Positions 1-7,854 of a stretch of DNA of 64,000 nucleotides are shown here, piece after piece (position 1 is the first letter of the stretch; each line of letters begins with the position of its first letter). A program made the translations under genes and the position numbers. The notes under the pieces were generated by a model. It ran no database searches. It was not told the origin of the DNA and saw nothing but the letters and a program-made list of their open reading frames with translations. Origin of the DNA: Clostridiales bacterium (GTDB lineage Bacteria > Bacillota > Clostridia > Oscillospirales > CAG-272); assembly GCA_003150035.1 (NCBI GenBank), contig QALR01000026.1, positions 1 through 64,000 on the forward strand, in the 5' to 3' direction.

Positions 1-306
1 CGGGGTATTGGATATCTGTTCCGGCGACCATGTTTGAGATAACTTCTCGTCTATGTAATCCAACACCTCTTGTTTCCAGAACATTCCGCGGTGGCGGTAA
101 CTGTTGCGTAAGTCGCTTTTCTTTTGTGCCGTATGCGGATAGTATCTGGGGATATCCCTGAAAAAGGTACAGTTCCGTCTCAATTCCCGAGATACAGAAC
201 TGACGTTCCTGCCCAAAAGCCTTGCTATTTCCCGATAACTTTTCCCTTTGACATAATATTCTCGTAGACAACAGCGCTCTTCTATGGTAAAATGGTGATA
301 GTTCAT
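1..306 (-). CDS. IS30-family transposase, N-terminal part (cut by window edge)
   Basis: An open frame starts with ATG at 306 and runs off the window at base 1, giving the first 102 residues. The start MNYHHFTIEERCCLREYY and the following G-K-S-Y-R-E-I-A-R-L-L-G segment with SVSREL match the helix-turn-helix (HTH_38) that begins IS30-family transposases and binds the element's terminal repeats. The DDE catalytic part would lie outside the window. Upstream, 388-411 reads TTGCACTTAATAGTATAATT, which resembles an IS30-family terminal inverted repeat, so this is probably the 5' end of an element. Whether the rest is intact cannot be seen. Confidence 0.8.
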   Translation of the reverse strand, partial: MNYHHFTIEERCCLREYYVKGKSYREIARLLGRNVSSVSRELRRNCTFFRDIPRYYPHTAQKKSDLRNSYRHRGMFWKQEVLDYIDEKLSQTWSPEQISNTP

Positions 307-387
307 ACAGATCTCCTTTGTAGTAAATTTTGTTTCGCAACTCTATTTTACCACAGATTTGTATGAACTCCTTTTTTATCTTCTTCT

Positions 388-411
388 GTTGCACTTAATA
401 GTATAATTCAC
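388..411. repeat. Probable terminal inverted repeat of the IS30-family element
   Basis: The stretch TTGCACTTAATAGTATAATT lies about 80 bases upstream of the transposase start and is followed directly by the terminator of the neighbouring ABC operon. IS30-family ends often begin with GTTGCACTT. The partner repeat lies beyond base 1, so the call rests on resemblance and position only. Confidence 0.5.
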
Positions 412-420
412 CGAAGATGA

Positions 421-456
421 AAAAGGAGGACGAAGCTTTGCTTCGTCCTCCTTTTA
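421..456 (-). terminator. Rho-independent terminator of the ABC transporter operon
   Basis: A perfect 16-bp stem (arms AAAAGGAGGACGAAGC and GCTTCGTCCTCCTTTT, 3-base loop) lies 18 bases beyond the ATPase stop codon. On the minus strand it ends in a T run. Confidence 0.85.
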
Positions 457-474
457 TATATTTTAGAAGGAATT

Positions 475-1374
475 TCAGCCGGATGCCGCATGCACGACTT
501 CACGGCTCTCTGTATCTGCGAATGTATAAAGATAATAATCCTCTAGGGCAGGTATGACATTCACAGCATGAGTCGTCGGTTTTCTGTCCGATATCACACG
601 AAGGTCGACCAAATCCTCTGTACACTTGGATATACCAATAATTCGAAGATGCTCAGAAAAGAATCCGACATCTGTTTCACGGCACCGAACGTTCCATACC
701 TTTTTCTCAATTTTTTTCAAAAGCTCAGGAGCGGTATCGCAGTCCACAATGACGCCTTTTTTGAGCAAAATAATGTTCTTGGCTATAAATTCGATATCGG
801 AAACCACATGCGTAGCAATCAAAACGATTTTATGCAGCGCAATAGAAGAAATGTAATTGCGAATGGCAATTCGCTGTTTGGGGTCAAGTCCTGCCGTCGG
901 CTCGTCTAAGATAATCAATTCCGGATCGCCGAGCATTGCCTGTGCTAAAGCCAACCGTTGCTTCATTCCTCCTGAAAGCGCGCCTATCCGCCGTTTCGCG
1001 GCATCCGACAGCTCCACCGCCTCCAACAAAAGCGGAATTTGTTCCTTTGCGGCTTCTTTGGTAATTCCCTTCAATGCCGCCATATACCAAAGAAACTCTT
1101 CCGTTTTGAACGCAGGATACAGACCGGGATATTGCGGCATAAAGCCGATTTTTTCCCGATAGCGGACACCGAGCTGTCTTGTCGATTCTCCTCCCCACAG
1201 GATCTCCCCCGCATCCGGCTTCAGATTGTCTGTCAGGATATTCATCAGCGTGCTTTTCCCACTTCCGTTAGGACCGAGAAGCGCATAAATGCCGGAATCA
1301 AAAGTCATGGAGAAATCGGAGAGGGCCAACGTCTTTCCATAAGATTTGGTAATATGGTTCAGTTGAAGTTCCAT
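475..1374 (-). CDS. ABC transporter ATP-binding protein
   Basis: This 299-residue protein is the ATPase of an ABC-2 type exporter and would power the permease encoded just upstream (4-base gap). The Walker A motif GPNGSGKST is at residues 34-42, the signature LSGGMKQR near 132, and Walker B with LIILDEPTAGLDP near 150. The C-terminal 90 residues lie outside the nucleotide-binding fold, as in BcrA/CcmA-like ATPases. The gene is the last of a minus-strand run that begins with the duplicated lipoprotein cassettes, so the transporter may serve them or respond to the same signal. The substrate cannot be told from sequence. Confidence 0.9.
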   Translation of the reverse strand: MELQLNHITKSYGKTLALSDFSMTFDSGIYALLGPNGSGKSTLMNILTDNLKPDAGEILWGGESTRQLGVRYREKIGFMPQYPGLYPAFKTEEFLWYMAALKGITKEAAKEQIPLLLEAVELSDAAKRRIGALSGGMKQRLALAQAMLGDPELIILDEPTAGLDPKQRIAIRNYISSIALHKIVLIATHVVSDIEFIAKNIILLKKGVIVDCDTAPELLKKIEKKVWNVRCRETDVGFFSEHLRIIGISKCTEDLVDLRVISDRKPTTHAVNVIPALEDYYLYTFADTESREVVHAASG

Positions 1375-1378
1375 TTTT

Positions 1379-3547
1379 TCACCTCACAAACAAGTTCAGA
1401 TACGATAGATTCTCAAACAACGAAATGCCAAAGTAAGAAAAGATCATCGGAGCAAAAACTATCACAGTCATAATCAAAAGCGTCGGGATTATCCGTTTGG
1501 TTACTCGTGAAATACCGGCACAGGCCAACGCCACGATCACACACAGCGCCATGTTCTTAAGAACGCTCCCGCCGAAATACACCCAGAGCGGCACCGAACC
1601 TGCACCCGCGAGCGACTCGATACATACAGCAGCCGCCCCCGCTCCGGGAAGTCCGGAGTACACCGCCACAAACAGGAATTGACACAGTTCCGCGAGGAAA
1701 GAAAAGCTTGCTGCAACCGTTGCCACAACGGCGAGCTTTGTCAGCGATGCGGGAATTCTTCCCCGTTTGGCGGTATTTCCGATTTTCTGGAACCCGCTGC
1801 GATACTCTCCTGAAAATACATCGGAGCATAAAAGAATCACCACTGCGCAGGAAATCCACGCCAGATTGGTATCAAGCAGCTGCTGCCAACCGGTATCGTC
1901 AAAATAGGCAACCGAATAACCTGCGTCATGCTGTTCTTTCAGATATTGGCTCTGACGCCATACCTGCTCCATGATCGGCCCTGCGATTTGCGCATCCATG
2001 CAGGCCCGCCTGAACTGGCTATATTCAGAAGCTGAGATAAGCCCCGCCTCATACTGTGCCTTCATCGCTTGCTCATTGCCGAGCACATCCATCATTTCCT
2101 GATATTCTGCCTGTATAGTCTCATGCTTTTCCTGCGTCCATTCCCCCTCATATTCCTGCATATAGCTGGTATACAGCTCCTGGAAATAATCTCTTTGCAG
2201 ATGATAAGCAGAATCTGAACTGTAAAGCATCAAGGCAATGCCGATGGCAAACACCACATAGGAAAAGCGTGTAACCGTCTTTTTCCATTCATACGGATAC
2301 AACCGGACAGAATACCGGGCGCACGGCAGCTTGATTTTCCACTTCGGCAAGGATATTCGCAAATTCCATTTCCGACGGACCAGGCCCTTTCCGCGAGAGA
2401 AGAAAAAGCAACCTCCGGCAAAAGCCATCACTGCCAAGACAGCATACACAACAATAAGCGCATTGGTTTGAGAAAAACATCGCCCGAAAATCTGAACGCC
2501 GCGCCAAACCGAAAGGGTGCGTGCCCCGTCGATACTCCAGAAAAAGTTTACATTTTTTAACAGGGAATAATCGTTCAGAAAAGAATACGTCGCCATAGCA
2601 TAATTGGCGCCGATCAGGACAAAGGCCGTGGCGAACACCGGTAAAAATCCGCGAAGGAGCGAAGCGGCAAATAAAATCAAAAGCAAAAAGACGCAGGAAG
2701 AAAGAATTCGTCCGCCAAGCGACAGCAGGATACCGCCCCAAATACTGACGGAAAAGGGAGCAAGCTGCATGGAATCCACCATTTGAAGCGGCAGGGAGCC
2801 ACCGGAAAGACCAATCCGAAAGTAAAAGGCCAAAAGGGATGTTGCCGTAAACAAAACGCACAAGAATGTCGCCGCCAAAAATCCGGCAATCACTTTCGCG
2901 GTAAACGTATGTACCCTGCCCTTTTTGCTGCAGCGCAAAATCAGCAGCATTCCCGCATTTTTTTCCGGTGTCACGAGCATGATGCCGATAAAGGAAAGCG
3001 CGGCAAGCAACAAGACGCAAAAGCCCTCGTATTCAAAGAAAAAGTCATATCCAACAACATTTTCGAGCGGAAATTCCAATTCCAACAAATTTTCGTAGGA
3101 ATCGTAAACGGATTGCTGATAGACCATTTCAAAGCTGTTTTCAGAATATCCAAGATAGGTATATTCCATAATGCGGCTTTGCGCAATCTGTCTTGCCCTT
3201 CTAACCGTCTGACGGTATGTAGCCGTCAGGTCGCGGATTTCGGCAAAATTCGCAAACAGATTAAAATCCAGCTCACTGTATATGCTTTCCGGCTCCTCCA
3301 CATCGCTGTCCGGGAAAATGCTGGCACGCCAAAGCTCGTTATATTCCTGCATATAGGCTTCCATCGCCTCGGGGTCCGCTTTGTATTCTTCGATAAAAGC
3401 CGTCATATCCTGCTCGTCGCGGATTCTGCTCTCATCCACGCTTTGTCCCGCCAGATACCAGTTGACCCCAAGCAACACCACAAGCGCAAGCAAAAACAGC
3501 TTGCCGGAGAACAGTTTTTTTAGTTCAAAGCCGATGAGTTTCAACAT
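1379..3547 (-). CDS. ABC-2 type transporter permease
   Basis: This 722-residue membrane protein starts at the ATG at 3547, which follows AAGGAGGATACC; the open frame extends further upstream but lacks a comparable ribosome site. It begins MLKLIGFELKKLFSGK, a typical ABC-2 permease opening with one membrane segment, then a large extracytoplasmic loop (about residues 35-160) and a group of membrane segments. The second half repeats the layout, starting with YPYEWKKTVTRFSYVVF near residue 430, another outside loop and a terminal membrane group, so it looks like two fused permease halves. It is transcribed with the ATPase after it and starts 47 bases after the lipoprotein before it. Confidence 0.85.
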   Translation of the reverse strand: MLKLIGFELKKLFSGKLFLLALVVLLGVNWYLAGQSVDESRIRDEQDMTAFIEEYKADPEAMEAYMQEYNELWRASIFPDSDVEEPESIYSELDFNLFANFAEIRDLTATYRQTVRRARQIAQSRIMEYTYLGYSENSFEMVYQQSVYDSYENLLELEFPLENVVGYDFFFEYEGFCVLLLAALSFIGIMLVTPEKNAGMLLILRCSKKGRVHTFTAKVIAGFLAATFLCVLFTATSLLAFYFRIGLSGGSLPLQMVDSMQLAPFSVSIWGGILLSLGGRILSSCVFLLLILFAASLLRGFLPVFATAFVLIGANYAMATYSFLNDYSLLKNVNFFWSIDGARTLSVWRGVQIFGRCFSQTNALIVVYAVLAVMAFAGGCFFFSRGKGLVRRKWNLRISLPKWKIKLPCARYSVRLYPYEWKKTVTRFSYVVFAIGIALMLYSSDSAYHLQRDYFQELYTSYMQEYEGEWTQEKHETIQAEYQEMMDVLGNEQAMKAQYEAGLISASEYSQFRRACMDAQIAGPIMEQVWRQSQYLKEQHDAGYSVAYFDDTGWQQLLDTNLAWISCAVVILLCSDVFSGEYRSGFQKIGNTAKRGRIPASLTKLAVVATVAASFSFLAELCQFLFVAVYSGLPGAGAAAVCIESLAGAGSVPLWVYFGGSVLKNMALCVIVALACAGISRVTKRIIPTLLIMTVIVFAPMIFSYFGISLFENLSYLNLFVR

Positions 3548-3594
3548 GGTATCCTCCTTGTTTTTGTAAAAAGAACTACCGTGATAAGACCGGA

Positions 3595-4491
3595 TCAGCC
3601 CATTGCATAGGCGCACGGTTCCTCAATCAATTCGGCAAGCTCACATTTGTAACCGAAAGTCGGGAGCTCCTCTCCGTCTGCCAACACCTGCGCTATCATG
3701 CCGTCGTGCTTGCCCGGCTTGTATATCTGATTTTCTTCCTCATCGGTGATGGCAATGGCGCATCTTAATTCTCCCATATCAACGCCATACGCATACACAT
3801 ATTCCACACCGTCGACCTCCTCTATCGGCATCATCAGCGTGGGTGCCATATTGATATCGGCAAAAATATAGGCCTCTGTGTTCACCCGCAGATATTCCTT
3901 TCCGATTTCAAGCGGCGGTCTGCCATAGAGCGGATTCTCCGGTGTTCCTGCATAATACATCGTATATACCTCGCCCACCTCAAACGGAAAATCGTCCTCA
4001 AAATTGTATTTTGCCGTCACCTGTACATAATAGACCGACCACTTATCATCCACATAGGCGCCCTCTTTCATTCCAACAACGCGCACGCGCATAAACGACC
4101 AAGGCAGTCCGATAGTCGGAACAAAGCTTCCCGACTTGCCGTAATAAATCCCCCTGTCGTCGCCCCCGAAATCCATAAACGATTCGAACGGCCTATCCTT
4201 CAATATATCCGTATATGCTCCTATGATTTCATAGGTTTCGGGTATCGTCTCTGTCGTCGATGTGGGATGTTCTTCCCCGCCGGTTTCCCCCGTTTCCTCG
4301 CCGGGGCCGCTTGTCCCGACACTTTCACTTGTCTCGGCGCTTCCACCCGTCTCTGTACCTTCACTTGTCCCAGCACTTTCACCCGTCTCAGTATTTCCGC
4401 TCGTTTCGTCCGATTTCGTTTCTCCACAGGAGCCACAGCACAGAAGTACCGTCATCAGCAGTGCAACTAACAATATCCATACGCGCTTCAT
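3595..4491 (-). CDS. Small lipoprotein of cassette copy 1 (paralogue of 6956-7786)
   Basis: This 298-residue secreted protein starts at the ATG at 4491, preceded by GGAAGGAGATATTAGG. It has a short positive N-terminus (MKRVWILLVALLMTVLLCC) and a cysteine-rich lipobox-like end at residues 16-20, then a low-complexity Ser/Thr/Glu/Gly linker to about residue 75. The folded part is shared with the paralogue and carries common segments such as PLYGRPPLEIGKEYLR and YKPGKHDGMIAQVL. No known family is recognised. It is the third gene of a three-gene cassette present twice, followed by the ABC permease. A surface lipoprotein role is inferred from the signal only. Confidence 0.8.
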   Translation of the reverse strand: MKRVWILLVALLMTVLLCCGSCGETKSDETSGNTETGESAGTSEGTETGGSAETSESVGTSGPGEETGETGGEEHPTSTTETIPETYEIIGAYTDILKDRPFESFMDFGGDDRGIYYGKSGSFVPTIGLPWSFMRVRVVGMKEGAYVDDKWSVYYVQVTAKYNFEDDFPFEVGEVYTMYYAGTPENPLYGRPPLEIGKEYLRVNTEAYIFADINMAPTLMMPIEEVDGVEYVYAYGVDMGELRCAIAITDEEENQIYKPGKHDGMIAQVLADGEELPTFGYKCELAELIEEPCAYAMG

Positions 4492-4513
4492 CCTAATATC
4501 TCCTTCCCTGTCA

Positions 4514-4549
4514 ATTTGTCCCTGCACCAAGTTCGACGCAGGGACAAAT
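4514..4549 (-). other. Strong hairpin between cassette genes 2 and 3, copy 1
   Basis: Arms ATTTGTCCCTGC (4514-4525) and GCAGGGACAAAT (4538-4549) are perfectly complementary. No T run follows on the minus strand, so it is more likely a processing or stability element than a terminator. Copy 2 has a hairpin in the same place but of unrelated sequence. Confidence 0.65.
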
Positions 4550-4607
4550 GAATCTTCGATGATTTCTCTTACTCCGTATTATCCTATTTTCATCAGGAAA
4601 CGAATTC

Positions 4608-5993
4608 CTAAAATATCGGACCGCTAGCGTTGAGCACTTGCTCAATCGAGGTCACCATGCCATCCTCGTCAAGCGTTGCCATCATATAGGAGCTCTTCTT
4701 GGCCGAATGGCTGCCTTCAATTTCCTGACAAATATACCCATCAATTAAAATTTTGGAATCCAACAGAATGATATCGGTTACCTCGCAGGAAATGTCATCC
4801 ATGATTATCGTCAGATTCCCCCCATCCCGGTCCATTCGGTAGATCTGGTGATAATTGTTGGTGTATACCGTTTCTCTTCCTGTCCGAGAATCCATATACG
4901 TCCCGAGATAGAGCGGGTCATAGACCGTGAAATAGATACTCTCCTCCGTCATGGCAAGCAGCTTGATCGTCGAATTGTGCTGCGCCTCCATCTCATAAAG
5001 CACCTTTTGCTCCCCGCTCTCAAAATCATACAGCTTGATTTCACCGTAATCCAAATCTACAACATTTCCATTACTGTCGTATTCCCAATGCTCCTCCACA
5101 AAGCAAAGCGTACTCCCGTCACATATCGACCGAAAAGGATATGCCCCCTCCAAGAAGTCTGTTTCCTCCATCCGCTCCCTTGTCGTGAGCGTCGGGTCCA
5201 TACGATACCATTCCTGCTCTATCGAATCCAATGGATAAAAAGAGACATACAGGCAGTCTTCTCCGACAAAGTAGTTTCCATAATCTTCGGATTCTCCCAC
5301 CTCCAACGTCCTCACCTCGCCCGTTTCCATGTCATAACACACAAGAGTCGTAACGGTCCGATTGTCTTGGCGTACAATATTTTCCATATATAAGTACCGT
5401 CCTTGAAGCGTCATTCTCTGAAGGCTTTCCGTTATTTCTCCAGCCATTGCCAACTCGTTCCAATCTCCCTTTTCCCCAAAGGAGCATTCGAGCCGCACAT
5501 CGCTACCGTCGCTCCGGAGTGAGTAAATCTTCTGCCCCCGCAGCACATAGAGCCGGCCATTGTAATCACTGTATTCGATATTTTGTCCAGCCACCATCCA
5601 CATAAAAAATCGGTATGAAATACATTTCTGCATGTTCTGATGCATACACAGAGGGTCAAAACAAAACACATAGCAGTTTCCATCTATCTTGTTATAATAG
5701 CAGAGCTGAAAAACATCCAAATACAAAACACGCGCCGGCGTCTCCGTCATTCCGCTGTCGATCGGATACCAAGCCTGCACTGCCGGCGGCGTCACCGGCC
5801 CGGGGGTGTCTTCGCCGGTCGTATCCGCCGTGCTCTCCGCCGAGGAAGGGGTTTCATTCGTACCCACTGTGCCTGGTCCATCGCCGGATGTTCCAATCGT
5901 GCCGTCTGTGCTTTCCACATTCCCCGGCGTTTCTCCGCATCCTGCAACACACAGCAACGCAAGACACAGCAACGCCGCCAGCAGTCGTTTCAT
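4608..5993 (-). CDS. Propeller-like lipoprotein of cassette copy 1 (paralogue of 7855-9180)
   Basis: A 461-residue lipoprotein. Its signal MKRLLAALLCLALLCVAGC ends in a clear lipobox (VAGC), followed by a Gly/Thr/Ser/Glu-rich linker to about residue 65. The remainder is a series of strands with repeated motifs such as YNGRLYVLRGQKIYSL and YRMDRDGGN, as in beta-propeller or TolB-like extracytoplasmic proteins. A CFDPLCMH motif near residue 110 is shared, as CFDPLCDH, with the paralogue; I recall this motif from other clostridial lipoproteins of unknown role. The paired cysteines might form a disulfide or bind metal. Not assigned to a named family. Confidence 0.8.
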   Translation of the reverse strand: MKRLLAALLCLALLCVAGCGETPGNVESTDGTIGTSGDGPGTVGTNETPSSAESTADTTGEDTPGPVTPPAVQAWYPIDSGMTETPARVLYLDVFQLCYYNKIDGNCYVFCFDPLCMHQNMQKCISYRFFMWMVAGQNIEYSDYNGRLYVLRGQKIYSLRSDGSDVRLECSFGEKGDWNELAMAGEITESLQRMTLQGRYLYMENIVRQDNRTVTTLVCYDMETGEVRTLEVGESEDYGNYFVGEDCLYVSFYPLDSIEQEWYRMDPTLTTRERMEETDFLEGAYPFRSICDGSTLCFVEEHWEYDSNGNVVDLDYGEIKLYDFESGEQKVLYEMEAQHNSTIKLLAMTEESIYFTVYDPLYLGTYMDSRTGRETVYTNNYHQIYRMDRDGGNLTIIMDDISCEVTDIILLDSKILIDGYICQEIEGSHSAKKSSYMMATLDEDGMVTSIEQVLNASGPIF

Positions 5994-6049
5994 CTCAGAG
6001 ACTCACTCCTTTCGATTTTTGACCTCTTTTCAAGCCAATTGTTCTAAAA

Positions 6050-6499
6050 TCAAAAATCTTCGCCTGCATACCAAGTGCCGCCCAATGAGTACGCCTCTCC
6101 GTTGACGATGTAATGGCTGTCGTTTGCAATGTATTGGACCATTTTGGTGGAATTTCCATACACATATGCAGATGTCGCGATCCATTCGCCCGCCTCACTC
6201 TTCGAATCTTCAAGGGTAGAGCGATAGTCTATATCAAAGGTGCCGTCCGTGTATCCTATTACCCCTTGTGCAGCAACTTGAACCGTATCCGCAGAAGAAT
6301 CTGTGTTTTTTGTTAATCGAACAAAAACATAGAGATGTCTGCTAGAACTTGTATATCTGATTTGGTTCAGGCATGTATAATTATCAATTAAAGCGCTTTG
6401 ATCTTTCTCAAAATCCGCTGCAAACGCGGTAAGAGAAAAAGCAGCAAACAGCATCACAATCGACATCACAAGCGCAAAGATTTTTGTATTCTTCTTCAT
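6050..6499 (-). CDS. Small secreted protein of cassette copy 1 (paralogue of 9220-9672)
   Basis: This 149-residue protein has a Sec signal peptide (MKKNTKIFALVMSIVMLFAA, cleavage likely after AFA near residue 27) and no lipobox. The mature part is about 120 residues with no recognised domain and ends YAGEDF; the copy-2 paralogue ends YRGEDF. The signal-peptide DNA is almost identical between copies while the mature parts have little identity. It is the first gene of the cassette, starts after AAAGGAATTTACTT, and is preceded by the duplicated leader. Confidence 0.8.
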   Translation of the reverse strand: MKKNTKIFALVMSIVMLFAAFSLTAFAADFEKDQSALIDNYTCLNQIRYTSSSRHLYVFVRLTKNTDSSADTVQVAAQGVIGYTDGTFDIDYRSTLEDSKSEAGEWIATSAYVYGNSTKMVQYIANDSHYIVNGEAYSLGGTWYAGEDF

Positions 6500-6572
6500 A
6501 AGTAAATTCCTTTCTAATTTTCATATTAAATTTTGACAATCTTTTTTCCTAAAAATCTTTCTTGAAACAAAT

Positions 6573-6617
6573 GCGCACGGATAAACGGGTAACTCTCCCA
6601 CATTTTTATCCGTGCGC
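6573..6617 (-). terminator. Leader hairpin, copy 1 (possible attenuator)
   Basis: Arms GCGCACGGATAAA (6573-6585) and TTTATCCGTGCGC (6605-6617) are perfectly complementary over 13 bp, followed on the minus strand by a T-rich stretch. It lies between the 19-codon ORF and the secreted-protein gene. The same hairpin is in copy 2 at 9745-9789. Confidence 0.55.
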
Positions 6618-6622
6618 CTACG

Positions 6623-6682
6623 CTATGTTCCGATTGGGATACCTGCTTTCATAGCATCGGCGACGGCCGCCAGCTGCGTCAT
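6623..6682 (-). CDS. Possible 19-residue leader peptide, copy 1
   Basis: ATG at 6682 is preceded by GGAG with 8 bases of spacing and encodes MTQLAAVADAMKAGIPIGT. The copy-2 ORF has one base change here and it is silent (GGT to GGC for Gly), which would change an amino acid in the competing frame. The ORF sits between the leader promoter and the leader hairpin. One silent change is weak support; it could also be a non-coding structured leader. Confidence 0.35.
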   Translation of the reverse strand: MTQLAAVADAMKAGIPIGT

Positions 6683-6738
6683 CGCGGATTCTCCGGTAGA
6701 GCACGCCCCTTCACCTCCCTGTTTTACACTCTATAGTA

Positions 6739-6767
6739 GCTCTACCAGAATTTTGTAATTATGTCAA
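6739..6767 (-). promoter_or_regulatory. Leader promoter, copy 1
   Basis: TTGACA (6762-6767), a 17-base spacer and TAGAGC (6739-6744) on the minus strand. The -35 is perfect and the -10 poor; copy 2 has TAGAGT. Confidence 0.5.
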
Positions 6768-6955
6768 TCCTATTTTTGGAATAAATTCAATTTTTTCAAA
6801 TATTAATCACTTCATTATATGCTGTTTTTCTTTATATTGTTAAAAATCCCATATTTCGACATTTATCGACATGTGTTTTCATATTATTTTCAAAATCCCT
6901 CTTAAAAACATGTTCGTCTCAAAGAGATAAAGGGAAAACGAATTGCCGCTCTCAC

Positions 6956-7786
6956 CTAAAATCGGAAAAGTTCCTCAAGCAAAGCGGAAAGCTCGCATTT
7001 ATAATCAAAAGTCGGGAGTTCCTCTTCATCCGCCAACACCTGCGCTATCATGCCGTCGTGCTTGCCCGGCTTGTATATCTGATTTTCCTCCTCATCGGTG
7101 ATAGCAATGGCACAGTCTAACCCTTCAAAATCGATACCATATCCGTATACATACTCTACCCCCTCCGCATTCTCAATCGGCATCATCAGCGTAGGTCCGA
7201 TATTCAGTTCTTCGGACTCAACTGAATATGGAGTATACAAACGCAAATACTCCTTTCCGATTTCCAGCGGTGGTCTGCCGTAGAGCGGATGCTCCGGTGT
7301 ACCGGAATATGCCATGGTGTAAATCTCGCCGACTTCAAAAGAATAATTTTCACCATAAATTTCCGTCACCTGCACATAATATACCGACCACTTGCCTCGA
7401 TTGTAATCCCCCTCTTTCATTCCGACAACCCGTACGCGAACCATTGCTTGCAATTCATATTGTGTGATTGAACTTTTTCCAACATAGCATCCTCTGTCGC
7501 CTTGAAATTCCATAAAGGATTCGAAGGGTCTTTCCTCACATATATTTTCATATGGCCCCATGATTTCAAAGGTCTCGGACGGCGGCTCTGCTGTGTCCGT
7601 TGACGAGGATGCCGTAGCATCCGCGTCATTCGTCTCTTCTGCCGAAGTGGTTTCTCGTGTTTGTTCTCCGACTTCCTCAACCATCTCTCTGCTGCCGCTT
7701 GTCTCATTTTGTTCCGTTTTTTCACAAGAACAACATAAAAACACGATTATCAGCAACGCGGTTAGCAATATCCATATCCGTTTCAT
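6956..7786 (-). CDS. Small lipoprotein of cassette copy 2 (paralogue of 3595-4491)
   Basis: A 276-residue lipoprotein starting MKRIWILLTALLIIVFLCC with a lipobox-like cysteine run, a Ser/Thr/Glu linker to about residue 70, then the fold shared with the copy-1 protein, including PLYGRPPLEIGKEYLR and YKPGKHDGMIAQVL. The C-terminus is shorter (LLEELFRF). The linkers have diverged in sequence and length while the folded core is similar, as expected for an exposed anchor. No named family is recognised. Confidence 0.8.
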   Translation of the reverse strand: MKRIWILLTALLIIVFLCCSCEKTEQNETSGSREMVEEVGEQTRETTSAEETNDADATASSSTDTAEPPSETFEIMGPYENICEERPFESFMEFQGDRGCYVGKSSITQYELQAMVRVRVVGMKEGDYNRGKWSVYYVQVTEIYGENYSFEVGEIYTMAYSGTPEHPLYGRPPLEIGKEYLRLYTPYSVESEELNIGPTLMMPIENAEGVEYVYGYGIDFEGLDCAIAITDEEENQIYKPGKHDGMIAQVLADEEELPTFDYKCELSALLEELFRF

Positions 7787-7816
7787 TTAATATTCTCCCT
7801 TTTCAAATTTTTCACC

Positions 7817-7845
7817 TTGCCTCCTGCCGGTTAGGCAGAGGCAAA
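7817..7845 (-). other. Hairpin between cassette genes 2 and 3, copy 2
   Basis: Arms TTGCCTCCTGCC (7817-7828) and GGCAGAGGCAA (from 7834) pair with one bulge. The position matches the copy-1 hairpin at 4514-4549, although the sequences are unrelated. Confidence 0.5.
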
Positions 7846-7854
7846 GCTTCGGGC

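Larger units (their letters stand above)
6418..6884. repeat. Long direct repeat, copy 1 (leader and signal-peptide start of the cassette)
   Basis: About 467 bases here recur at 9590-10056 with only scattered substitutions, at a constant offset of 3,172. The repeat covers the start of the secreted-protein gene and its whole upstream region. Outside it the two cassettes are related mainly at protein level, so either the leader has been homogenised by gene conversion or it is under strong constraint. Confidence 0.9.

Noticed and set aside
6620..6740. Cyclic-di-GMP riboswitch in the duplicated leader
   Set aside because: GACGCA and CAGGTA words look superficially similar, but the AAACC core of the aptamer is absent.
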